From the NCBI GenBank assembly GCA_004144175.1, contig SEFT01000010.1:1-64000 (forward strand): a stretch of 64,000 nucleotides of DNA, read 5' to 3'. Each line of letters begins with the position of its first letter. Position 1 is the stretch's first letter. The stretch comes from Sphingobacteriales bacterium (GTDB lineage Bacteria; Bacteroidota; Bacteroidia; Chitinophagales; Chitinophagaceae). Shown in pieces: positions 53,335 through 61,141 of the stretch. The notes under the pieces are model-generated. The model saw only the letters and a list, made by a program, of their open reading frames with translations. It was not told the DNA's origin and searched no databases. The position numbers and the translations under genes were made by a program.

Positions 53335-54828
53335 TTATTCTATGGTATAAGACACGCTGCCGTCCTTCTCGTCCTTCAGCTGTATGCCCGATTCGGCAAG
53401 CGTATTGCGTATCTGGTCCGATGTTGCGAAGTCTTTTCTTTTGCGCGCATCTCTCCTTATCTCTATCAGCAGCGACAGTACCTGGTCCAGCTTATTGCTT
53501 TGTTGCACCTGCAATGCCTGCATGCCTAGTATATCTTCCAGATATGTTTTAAAAGTGCTCAACACTAACGCATATGTACTTGCCGACAGTGCAGTAGCTG
53601 CGATCTGCCCGCCTTTAATGCTGTTGATGACAGGTGCCAGTTCAAATAGATTAGCAATGACTTTAGCCGTGTTCACATCATCATTCATAAAGTCCTCGCA
53701 CTCGCCGCACCAGGTAGTTACTTGTTGATCAAGTGAAGCATCGCCTGCCGTTTCAGACGTAGATGGTGTAAGCTTTTGCAACACCTCATACGCTTCCCAT
53801 AGGCGGCGGAACGCGCGCTCTGATGCTTGTAATGCATCATTAGAAAAATCGAGCGTGCTGCGGTAGTGTGTTTGCAATATATAGAAGCGCACGACCATCG
53901 GGTGGTAAGGCTGCTCCAGTATCGGGTGGTTGCCGCTAAAGAGCTCCGTAAGTTTTATTACATTGTTATAGCTCTTACCCATCTTCTTTCCGTTGATGGT
54001 GATCATATTATTGTGCATCCAGTAGCGCACTGGCGGATGATCATGTACTATGGTAGACTGCGCTATCTCACTCTCGTGGTGGGGGAACTGAAGGTCCATC
54101 CCGCCGCCATGTATATCGAAGGTCTCGCCCAGGTACTTGCTGCTCATGGCCGAGCACTCGATATGCCATCCTGGGAAACCCTCGCCCCACGGGCTGTTCC
54201 AGCGCATAATATGTTCCGCAGGGGCTTTCTTCCACAGCGCAAAGTCCACTTTGTTTCTTTTTTCGCCCTGTCCTTCCAACTCACGCGTTGTTTCCAGCAA
54301 GTCTTCCATAATACGGCCCGATAGCTTTCCGTACGGATGCTGTTCCGCGTATTTCTTTACATCAAAGTATACAGACCCATTCACTTCATAGGCATAGCCT
54401 TTCCTTATGATGGTCTGTATCATGTCTATCTGTTCAATAATATGCCCGGTAGCGGTAGGTTCTATGCTCGGGTCCAGGGTGTTGAACAGGCGCATACCCC
54501 AGTGGAACAGATTAGTGTATTTATGTACCAGCTCCATAGGCTCCATCTGCTCCAGGCGAGCTTTGGTTGCTACTTTGTCTTCTGCCTCGCGGCCTTCTTC
54601 TTCAAAATGGCCGGCATCGGTAATGTTGCGTACATAGCGCACCTTGTTACCTAAGTGTTGCAGGTAGCGGAACACTACATCGAACGTAATATAAGGACGC
54701 GCATGGCCCAGGTGCGATTCGCCGGAAACGGTAGGACCGCACACATAGAGGCCCACGTGGCCGGGTGTAATTGGTTCAAACTTTTCTTTCTGGCGTGTAT
54801 ATGAGTTGTAGATGTGTAGTTCTGACAT
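53335..54828 (-). CDS. cysS: Cysteinyl-tRNA synthetase
   Basis: CysS charges tRNA-Cys. The 497-residue class I synthetase has the HIGH-type block in YVCGPTVSGESHLGHARPY, where the first Cys is a zinc ligand, GWHIECSAMS with the second zinc-binding cysteine, HGGGMDLQFPHHESE, and the KMSKS loop as KKMGKSYNN. The C-terminal anticodon-binding region includes RRDARKRKDFATSDQIRN. KMGKS replaces KMSKS. It sits in the middle of the minus-strand operon, 31 bp after the EEP-family gene. Confidence 0.97.
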   Translation of the reverse strand: MSELHIYNSYTRQKEKFEPITPGHVGLYVCGPTVSGESHLGHARPYITFDVVFRYLQHLGNKVRYVRNITDAGHFEEEGREAEDKVATKARLEQMEPMELVHKYTNLFHWGMRLFNTLDPSIEPTATGHIIEQIDMIQTIIRKGYAYEVNGSVYFDVKKYAEQHPYGKLSGRIMEDLLETTRELEGQGEKRNKVDFALWKKAPAEHIMRWNSPWGEGFPGWHIECSAMSSKYLGETFDIHGGGMDLQFPHHESEIAQSTIVHDHPPVRYWMHNNMITINGKKMGKSYNNVIKLTELFSGNHPILEQPYHPMVVRFYILQTHYRSTLDFSNDALQASERAFRRLWEAYEVLQKLTPSTSETAGDASLDQQVTTWCGECEDFMNDDVNTAKVIANLFELAPVINSIKGGQIAATALSASTYALVLSTFKTYLEDILGMQALQVQQSNKLDQVLSLLIEIRRDARKRKDFATSDQIRNTLAESGIQLKDEKDGSVSYTIE

Positions 54829-54859
54829 GGATACTGAAAAATAAAAGCAAAAATAAGCC

Positions 54860-56011
54860 TTACTCGGTTGGCTTTCCTACTATTTCAAAATTGGCTATCA
54901 CCGGGTTATGGTCGGATAGTGCTGTTTTCTTGCATTTGTAACCTATAATTTTAAGCCCTGCCGGATCATAAAGAATATGGTCGATGCGTATGGTAGGTGA
55001 TATGAGGTTGTACGTGCGTCCAAGGCCAGCGCCATGCTCCGCGAAGGCATCTTTAAGCCCCCTTTTCAGCGTAGTATAGGTGTACGAGCCGGGCAGGTCA
55101 TTAAAGTCACCGCATATTAATACGGGATAAGGGCTTTCTTCGAGGATTTTTGATGCCTTAACAGCTTCCTGCGCACGCTTCACAAAGGCATTATTGAACT
55201 TGCTGATAAAGGTCTTCGACTTGTTTATGCCGCTCTCCAGATCGGTACTACGGCTTTTTACATCCTCTATCAGCGCTTTGTCATTATCGCTGAGGCCGAA
55301 GGTGGTAAGATGCACGAAGAACATTCTTATCAGCTTTTTGTCCTCCATCTCCATATCGCACTGCAGCATAAAGATGTATTTGCTCAGCTGGTGTACCTCA
55401 TAGTTGCGTATCGGGTATTTCGAAAATACAGCTGTGCCCAGAAAACTTTCCGGCCCTAGGTCATTGTCCACATTATACCTGAAGTCTTTGTATTGACTAT
55501 TCTTCAGTATGCGGTTACTATGCGGCTTGTACATGTTCTTGCGCGGTATGTAAAACTCCGGCAGGCACATAATATCGGCATCTTCCTGCCGCATGTACTC
55601 TATTATATTATCCTCAAATTCTTTATCGCGCGGCTTATTGAAGATGCCCATGCCATGCACGTTCCAGCTCATTATCTTAATGGTCTTCCCCGGCTTCGAA
55701 GCCATGTCATCAGGCTTGAAGAAATGGATGCCGAAAACTGCCAGTACTATTTGGTAGCAGGCACCAAGCACCAGGATAGATAGCACCGATCGCCATTTGG
55801 CGCGACTAAACAACCATATAAAAATGAATACGATATTGGTAATAATAGCAAAAGGCGTGGTAAGGCTAAAAAGCGATATGTACCTTATTTGCATCGGGCT
55901 GATATAAGCCGATGCTGCGCACAGACCCATCCAGAATGCAGCAAGGATATTCAACAGAAATACAAGGCTGCCAAATATCCTTCCTAAAATAGTTCCTAAG
56001 TTGTGTTTCAC
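54860..56011 (-). CDS. Membrane-anchored endonuclease/exonuclease/phosphatase-family protein
   Basis: The 383-residue product has three N-terminal membrane helices (about 12-33, 45-66 and 77-95), then an EEP-fold domain: IKIMSWNVHGMGIF, DIMCLPEFYIP with the metal-binding Glu, ICGDFNDLPGS with the active-site Asp/Asn, and IDHILYDP and LSDHNPVIANFEI with the Asp-His pair. The fold includes DNases, phosphatases and sphingomyelinase-like enzymes; the substrate is unknown, and the catalytic domain is expected on the outer side or in the cytoplasm depending on topology. The start is GTG at 56011. It is 11 bp after the inactive rhomboid gene. Confidence 0.85.
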   Translation of the reverse strand: MKHNLGTILGRIFGSLVFLLNILAAFWMGLCAASAYISPMQIRYISLFSLTTPFAIITNIVFIFIWLFSRAKWRSVLSILVLGACYQIVLAVFGIHFFKPDDMASKPGKTIKIMSWNVHGMGIFNKPRDKEFEDNIIEYMRQEDADIMCLPEFYIPRKNMYKPHSNRILKNSQYKDFRYNVDNDLGPESFLGTAVFSKYPIRNYEVHQLSKYIFMLQCDMEMEDKKLIRMFFVHLTTFGLSDNDKALIEDVKSRSTDLESGINKSKTFISKFNNAFVKRAQEAVKASKILEESPYPVLICGDFNDLPGSYTYTTLKRGLKDAFAEHGAGLGRTYNLISPTIRIDHILYDPAGLKIIGYKCKKTALSDHNPVIANFEIVGKPTE

Positions 56012-56022
56012 CAGTGGTGTAG

Positions 56023-56925
56023 TTAGTGTCCTTCGTTGCCTGCTTTGTTTAGTATATCTCTTTCTTCTTTCGTCAGCGAGTTCATGCCATGCTGATGTAT
56101 CTTTTCCAGTATGTCGTCAATGCGTTTCTGCGTATTGCTTGTTTTGGGTTCGGGCATACGGTTCAGCACCTGGCTTCTCTTTTTGTTTTGCCCGGCACGT
56201 ACCTTGTGCTCATCCGGCACCACCATTGTATCCAGCCGCTCAAATATATCGTACATCCAGCCGCCGGGACGGTAGCCATTCTGCGTCAGCCTGATATAGC
56301 CAAAACCTGTAGCCGCACCACCTACCAACAAAGCGATCTTCGACACTTCAAGATTGGAATTTAAAACCATAAGTGCAAAGAAAACGATGGCAACAACTGT
56401 CAACGGTATGCTGAATGTAGGCGTAAAGTACATGCGGTAGTTAGGCGCCACGGTAAGTGCAGCAACAGCCATCGCAGTAACGGCTGCCTGTGCACCAAAT
56501 ACATAAGTAGTTGTGCCGGGTATGCCCGGTATCAGCTGGCTAAGCAGGTAGAATACACCACCAACCGTCAGTGCGTAAATAAATAACGGGATGATCTGCT
56601 TATAGCCGATCAGCATCTGAACAACAGAGCCAAAGCAGTACAGCCATATCATATTGCTGAACAGCTCCCAAAAGCCGGCATGCGACCAGCCATAGGTAAG
56701 CACCGTCCATACTTTATAGCCCAGCAGCCCTGTCGGTGGCAGGCCCAGGTTGGCAGTAAAGTTGTTGTGGAATACCATAGGGCTTGCATCAGCTACCAGC
56801 ATAATGATGCGTATAAGATGATAGGTAACAAACCCGATACCTGATGCTACGATCAATTGCAATACAGCATTCCTGCTGTATCCGGGTATTGCATAGGACG
56901 ATGAGCGCCTGAAAACGGTCTTCAT
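56023..56925 (-). CDS. Catalytically inactive rhomboid-like protein with C-terminal helical tail
   Basis: The 300-residue protein follows the rhomboid fold: AVLQLIVASGIGFVTYHLIR as the first helix, GWSHAGFWELFSNMIWLYCFG as the helix-2 region with H and N, and six helices in total. The protease signature GxSG is missing: where the active partner has GASGAVFG this one has GAQAAV, so Ser is Gln, and the catalytic His of helix 6 is not found (ALLVGGAATGF). It is thus a rhomboid pseudoprotease. Its tail (about 225-300, ending DILEKIHQHGMNSLTKEERD) resembles the DUF6576 tail of Bacteroidota rhomboids. The gene starts 20 bp after the active rhomboid gene. Confidence 0.85.
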   Translation of the reverse strand: MKTVFRRSSSYAIPGYSRNAVLQLIVASGIGFVTYHLIRIIMLVADASPMVFHNNFTANLGLPPTGLLGYKVWTVLTYGWSHAGFWELFSNMIWLYCFGSVVQMLIGYKQIIPLFIYALTVGGVFYLLSQLIPGIPGTTTYVFGAQAAVTAMAVAALTVAPNYRMYFTPTFSIPLTVVAIVFFALMVLNSNLEVSKIALLVGGAATGFGYIRLTQNGYRPGGWMYDIFERLDTMVVPDEHKVRAGQNKKRSQVLNRMPEPKTSNTQKRIDDILEKIHQHGMNSLTKEERDILNKAGNEGH

Positions 56926-56945
56926 ATAGAAAATAATCTCCTGTT

Positions 56946-57824
56946 TTAATAAAAATGTTTCCGGTCGGTACGGTTCCAGATCTTCAGCAAGATGAATGCC
57001 ACCAGCATACCGCCAAGGTGCGCAAAGTGCGCTACATTGTCGCCTGCCGAATTTCGTATTCCCGTTACCAGCTCAAAAACTGCGTATCCCGCTACCACAT
57101 ACTTTGCCTTGATAGGCACCAGGAAGTACAGGTAAAGCAATGTATTGGGAAACAAATATCCGAATGCAAAAAGGATACCGAAAACAGCACCTGATGCACC
57201 CACGGTTGCTTCGTCATATATACCGGGGTAATATCTGCCTTCGAGTGTCATACCGTGTATATATTGGTCTATGGCGGTTATCGACTCGCGGCCCAGGTTG
57301 GCATCCGGCATTGTGGACCATTGCTCCTGTATATGCCGCAGATACCCTATAATAGGGCTACCGCCCGAGCCATGGTCCTTTATGAAGATGGTAAAGTTGT
57401 CAAGTGTCGGATCAGCCTGATACTGTAGGAAATCCTGATTAACATTATGAAAACCCCAGGCTACCACACCCATATGCAGCATGGCGGCCCCCAGGCCACA
57501 TATAAGATAAAAGATCAAAAACTTCTTCGGCCCCCATACATTCTCCAGTATGCTGCCAAACATCCATAGCGCAAACATATTGGAGAACAGGTGCATGATG
57601 GTAGCATTTACATTATTGTAGCTACCATGGAGGAACATATGTGTCAGGTATTGCCAAGGCTTAAAATAAGTCGACCGCCAGTAATGCAGCCCGAAATAGT
57701 CAGCTATATCGATACCCATCCTGCCGATAACAAACTGGGCAAAGACGATAAGTGAATTTATGATGATAAGGTTCTTTACAACAGTAGGTAGAATCTGGAA
57801 TCGCCCCGGTCTGAAATCTGTCAT
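56946..57824 (-). CDS. Rhomboid family intramembrane serine protease
   Basis: The 292-residue membrane protease has the rhomboid hallmarks: MFLHGSYNNVNATIMHLFSN (helix 2), NMFALWMFGSILENVWG, the nucleophile in VGASGAVFGILF and the catalytic His in AHFAHLGGMLVAF. A loop insertion (about 140-190) precedes helix 4. Rhomboids cleave membrane proteins within their helices; the substrate is not known. It is the first gene of the six-gene minus-strand unit and has a consensus promoter. The dead homologue follows after 20 bp, which suggests the two proteins act together. Confidence 0.93.
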   Translation of the reverse strand: MTDFRPGRFQILPTVVKNLIIINSLIVFAQFVIGRMGIDIADYFGLHYWRSTYFKPWQYLTHMFLHGSYNNVNATIMHLFSNMFALWMFGSILENVWGPKKFLIFYLICGLGAAMLHMGVVAWGFHNVNQDFLQYQADPTLDNFTIFIKDHGSGGSPIIGYLRHIQEQWSTMPDANLGRESITAIDQYIHGMTLEGRYYPGIYDEATVGASGAVFGILFAFGYLFPNTLLYLYFLVPIKAKYVVAGYAVFELVTGIRNSAGDNVAHFAHLGGMLVAFILLKIWNRTDRKHFY

Positions 57825-57860
57825 ATTATATCTCTTCTATCGTATGAATAATACCTGTAC

Positions 57861-57894
57861 CAAAATTAAAGTAATTCGCACACTAGCATTCAAA
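57861..57894 (-). promoter_or_regulatory. Promoter of the rhomboid-galE operon
   Basis: On the minus strand TTTG-N22-TAATTTTG matches the phylum's promoter in both boxes and spacing, 36 bp before the ATG. It would drive rhomboid, pseudorhomboid, EEP, cysS, exporter and galE genes, since gaps between them are 6-33 bp and hold no terminator. Confidence 0.65.
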
Positions 57895-57970
57895 TTACTT
57901 ATGTTAATATTAGTGTAATGTAAATATTATCTATACGGAGCATAGAATGTGCGGATGTGCGGTGTTGCGC

Positions 57971-59296
57971 TTAATCATGCTTTTTCAGCAAGTCGATAAC
58001 ACCCTCTTGTTGCAATATGCGGTAGCCAATGCGGTCATTAGATATGCCTTCTTTCAATTCGTACCGGAAACGATAAGTATTGTCCGGGGCGGTGTCAGTA
58101 ACGAAATAGGCAAATAAAATGTCCTTCCGGTTGGCGAAATGCTGTGCCACTTCGTATAGGTGGGTAGATAGTACCATGAGGTGGTGCGGGCGATTCAGCA
58201 AGCCTTCCACGACAGCGCGGGTACATTCATATGCGTCATGCACATTGGTACCTTTAAATAGCTCGTCCATCAGTACCAGGTGGGGCAGGGGTTCCTGTAG
58301 TTTGGTAGCGGTCTGCTTCATCCGCTTCACTTCTGCCAAGAAATAGCTTTCGCCTTTTAATATATTGTCCTCCACATGCATATTGGTAATAATACCCTGC
58401 AAAAAGCTGATGCGGAATGACTGTGCAGGAACTCCCACGCCCAGGTGCGCCAGCAATGCCCCTACACCTAAGGCCCGCATAAAAGTGGTCTTGCCCGACA
58501 TATTGGCGCCCGTCAGCAGCAGGAAATTTTGGTGCTCATTGAAGCTAATATCATAAGATACCGGATGGGTCAGCAGCGGGTGGTGCAGACCCTTAGCCTC
58601 AAATGAAGCCGGTAGTGGAGCCGAGAGCTGGGGAAATATCCAGTTATTTTTTTGGGTAGCCCGCGCGAGCGACTGCCAGGCATCCAGCCGGGCATAGTGC
58701 TTCATCAGCCGGTACGTAGTATTCTTTATTTCGCGTCGGGCTTTGAAGTTGAGCGTGGCCAACTCGCGGTAAGGTGTATTCTTATTTATAGCAAGCAGCT
58801 CCGGGGTCAGCCTGTGCTTCAATTCCTCTTTTATCGCCTCCAACTCGCGCTGTAGCAATGGCGGCACTTCGTGACTTTCAGGTATAGCAGCCAGTTGGGT
58901 GCATCCTTTCAGCAGGTCGGACAGGTGAGAGAGCGAGAATTGGGTGAAGAAGTAATCAGTCTTATTTAATATCTTCTGCAAAAATGGCCCAAAGAGCAAA
59001 TTGAGCGAGCTGGGTGGAGCAGAAACGTTATCCGCTGCCTCAAAGAATTTCTCCAGCATCACCAAGGTGCCATTGGATATCACCTCCGGCCACAGATTAC
59101 CATTATCCGCCCAAAAGCGGATGGCATCCTGCATCTCCTGCAATTGCTCATAGGTATCGGGTGGGTGCTGTATATGCGCACGAACCTGGTCGCGCCCGGC
59201 CTGTGTGGTCGTATGGTCGAGCAAGGCAAACACGCCACCGCCCGATTCGGCGGTGAAAACAGAAAGGTCTTTTAGGGTTATTCTATCATTGACCAT
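57971..59296 (-). CDS. Short MutS homologue (ATPase core without mismatch-recognition domain)
   Basis: The 441-residue protein keeps the lever and clamp region and the MutS ATPase: LLTGANMSGKTTFMRALGVG (Walker A, near 260), DNILKGESYFLAEVKRM, LVLMDELFKGTN (Walker B) and HDAYECTRAV, and STHLYEVAQ. The N-terminal mismatch-binding and connector domains of MutS are absent, so it is not the classical repair protein. Such proteins are widespread in Bacteroidota; some MutS2-like relatives act on recombination or ribosomes, but no role is known here. Its ATG overlaps the stop of pyrC (TAATG on the minus strand), so translation is coupled. Confidence 0.88.
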   Translation of the reverse strand: MVNDRITLKDLSVFTAESGGGVFALLDHTTTQAGRDQVRAHIQHPPDTYEQLQEMQDAIRFWADNGNLWPEVISNGTLVMLEKFFEAADNVSAPPSSLNLLFGPFLQKILNKTDYFFTQFSLSHLSDLLKGCTQLAAIPESHEVPPLLQRELEAIKEELKHRLTPELLAINKNTPYRELATLNFKARREIKNTTYRLMKHYARLDAWQSLARATQKNNWIFPQLSAPLPASFEAKGLHHPLLTHPVSYDISFNEHQNFLLLTGANMSGKTTFMRALGVGALLAHLGVGVPAQSFRISFLQGIITNMHVEDNILKGESYFLAEVKRMKQTATKLQEPLPHLVLMDELFKGTNVHDAYECTRAVVEGLLNRPHHLMVLSTHLYEVAQHFANRKDILFAYFVTDTAPDNTYRFRYELKEGISNDRIGYRILQQEGVIDLLKKHD

Positions 59297-60627
59297 TACC
59301 TGTCGAATGCCAGTCTTTTGCCGCGCACACTATCGTTGATCCTTCCATTTTCATACGCTACTTCACCATTCACTAGTGTATAACGTATAGCAGCATCAAA
59401 ATGTTGCCCCTCAAATGGCGACCAGCCGCATTTATATAATATGTTGTCTTTGGTAACTGCAGTAGTTCCTTTCATATCCACAAGCACCAGGTCGGCATAG
59501 TACCCTTCACGTATATAGCCTCTTTCAGCTATCTGGAAGCATCGGGCAGGCGCATGGCTCATTTTTTCCACTACTTTTTCCAGCGATATACGGCCATCTT
59601 TCACATATTTCAGCATCAGCAGTAGGGAGTGCTGTACCAGCGGTACGCCTGATGGGGCCTGCTGATAAGTGAGTTGTTTCTCTTCCCAGGTATGAGGCGC
59701 ATGGTCGGTAGCTATGATGTCGAGGCGATCGTCGAGCAATGCTTCCCAAAGTGCAGCTTTGTTTTCAGCGGCTTTAATAGCCGGATTACATTTAATAAGA
59801 TTGCCGTATTGCGAATAGTCATCGGCCGTAAAATGCAGGTGATGGACGCATACTTCCGACGTGATCCGTTTATCTTCCAGCGGCAGCATATTCGTAAATA
59901 ATTGCAGCTCGCGCGCGGTAGATATGTGTAATATGTGCAGGCGCGTGTTATTTTGCTTAGCCAGCTGTATGGCAGAGAACGAACTTTCAAAGCAAGCCTC
60001 CGCATCACGTATCAAAGGATGGAATGAGGCATGGTCAGCATCCGGATATTTGTCTTTATTAGCCTTAATGATTCGCTCGTCTTCGCAGTGTGTAGCAATC
60101 AGTAATTCGCTTTCAGAGAATATCTTATTTAGTGTTATGTAGTTGTCAACCAGCATATTACCCGTGCTGGAGCCCATGAATATCTTAACTCCGCATATGT
60201 CTTTCTTACGGTCGTTAGTGCGGAGCACCTCGTCGGCATTGTCGTTGGCTACACCCATAAAGAAGGAGTAGTTGGCCACAGATGACGCAGCGGCTATAGC
60301 ATATTTCTGTTCCAGCAACTCGTGTGTAAGTGCAGGTGGGTTGGTGTTAGGCATTTCCATAAAGGAAGTAGTACCGCCGGCTACAGCCGCTGCCGCTTCA
60401 GTGCCGATAGTTGCCTTTTGCGTAAGCCCCGGCTCACGGAAATGCACCTGATCGTCGATAACACCAGGCAGCAGGTACAGGCCTGTAGCCTCTATTTCAC
60501 GCGCACTACCCGTTGGTTGCAGGCCACTGCCTATTTTTTCAATCTTGCCATTTTGTATCCATACATCTCCAATCTCCTGCTTGCCCTCGTTTACGATCGT
60601 TGCATTTTTTATCAGAACAGATGACAT
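59296..60627 (-). CDS. pyrC: Dihydroorotase
   Basis: PyrC closes the ring of carbamoyl aspartate to dihydroorotate in pyrimidine synthesis. The 443-residue amidohydrolase (class I type) shows LPGVIDDQVHFREPGLTQKA, EMPNTNPPAL, VKIFMGSSTGN with the carboxylated Lys, THCEDER, ILHISTA, EVCVHHL and ATDHAPH. The canonical metal pair DxHVH reads DDQVH, so the first His ligand is Gln; I recall the same in other Bacteroidota enzymes. The stop codon overlaps the start of the short MutS gene. A TAACTTGG element 25 bases upstream is a weak promoter candidate. Confidence 0.92.
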   Translation of the reverse strand: MSSVLIKNATIVNEGKQEIGDVWIQNGKIEKIGSGLQPTGSAREIEATGLYLLPGVIDDQVHFREPGLTQKATIGTEAAAAVAGGTTSFMEMPNTNPPALTHELLEQKYAIAAASSVANYSFFMGVANDNADEVLRTNDRKKDICGVKIFMGSSTGNMLVDNYITLNKIFSESELLIATHCEDERIIKANKDKYPDADHASFHPLIRDAEACFESSFSAIQLAKQNNTRLHILHISTARELQLFTNMLPLEDKRITSEVCVHHLHFTADDYSQYGNLIKCNPAIKAAENKAALWEALLDDRLDIIATDHAPHTWEEKQLTYQQAPSGVPLVQHSLLLMLKYVKDGRISLEKVVEKMSHAPARCFQIAERGYIREGYYADLVLVDMKGTTAVTKDNILYKCGWSPFEGQHFDAAIRYTLVNGEVAYENGRINDSVRGKRLAFDR

Positions 60628-60996
60628 CTTGCTGTAATTAAATTTTCAGCCAAGTTAGCCTTAAAGTCGCAAATGAAAAATGATGAAAGTGTCTGCGCTA
60701 TTCATCATTTTTTTACCATTTCAACAGTGTTATATTTTATACTCTACTATGTATGCTGGTTCTGTATTGTATTTGTGAAACGTTAACAAATATGCTTGTC
60801 ATGCAGCGTGTAACGGGTAGATTTGAGTTAACTTATTGGCAGTCAATGTATTGGCGCGAAAAGGGTGTAGGCCCTTTAGAAGATTTGCATATGACTTTCA
60901 GCAAGATTTGGTTGGTTTTGTCGTAAAACTGTCATTATACAACAAGGCATACAAACGAAAGGAAGCAAGCCAACTGTCTATATAGGGGTAACACAG

Positions 60997-61004
60997 TATC
61001 TTTG
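60997..61004 (+). promoter_or_regulatory. -7 promoter element of the beta-helix protein gene (TATCTTTG)
   Basis: TATCTTTG matches TAnnTTTG exactly. The predicted leader of about 130 nt is unusually long for this window and contains a hairpin. Confidence 0.5.
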
Positions 61005-61082
61005 CGTTTTCTGAGCATAGATACATACTATCCCTACAAATAACTTATAAATAATCAGTTATAGTTAGCCTCACCGTGAAAA

Positions 61083-61103
61083 TACTGTTTTTTTAAAACA
61101 GTA
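61083..61103 (+). promoter_or_regulatory. Leader hairpin of the beta-helix protein gene
   Basis: A 9-bp stem (TACTGTTTT / AAAACAGTA) with a TTT loop lies in the predicted 5' leader, 39 bp upstream of the ATG, and is followed by CAAATATTTTTTC. It could be a weak attenuator or only an AT-rich hairpin. Confidence 0.3.
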
Positions 61104-61141
61104 CAAATATTTTTTCAATTGAATTTGTGCAATCCATTTAT

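Larger units (their letters stand above)
60628..61141. other. 514-bp intergenic region between pyrC and the beta-helix protein gene
   Basis: This long gap is AT-rich. A -7 element (TATCTTTG, 60997-61004) lies 137 bp before the next ATG and no -33 box fits. The leader contains a 9-bp hairpin (TACTGTTTT / AAAACAGTA, 61083-61103). Nothing gene-like was seen in 60660-60990, and its purpose is unknown. Confidence 0.5.
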
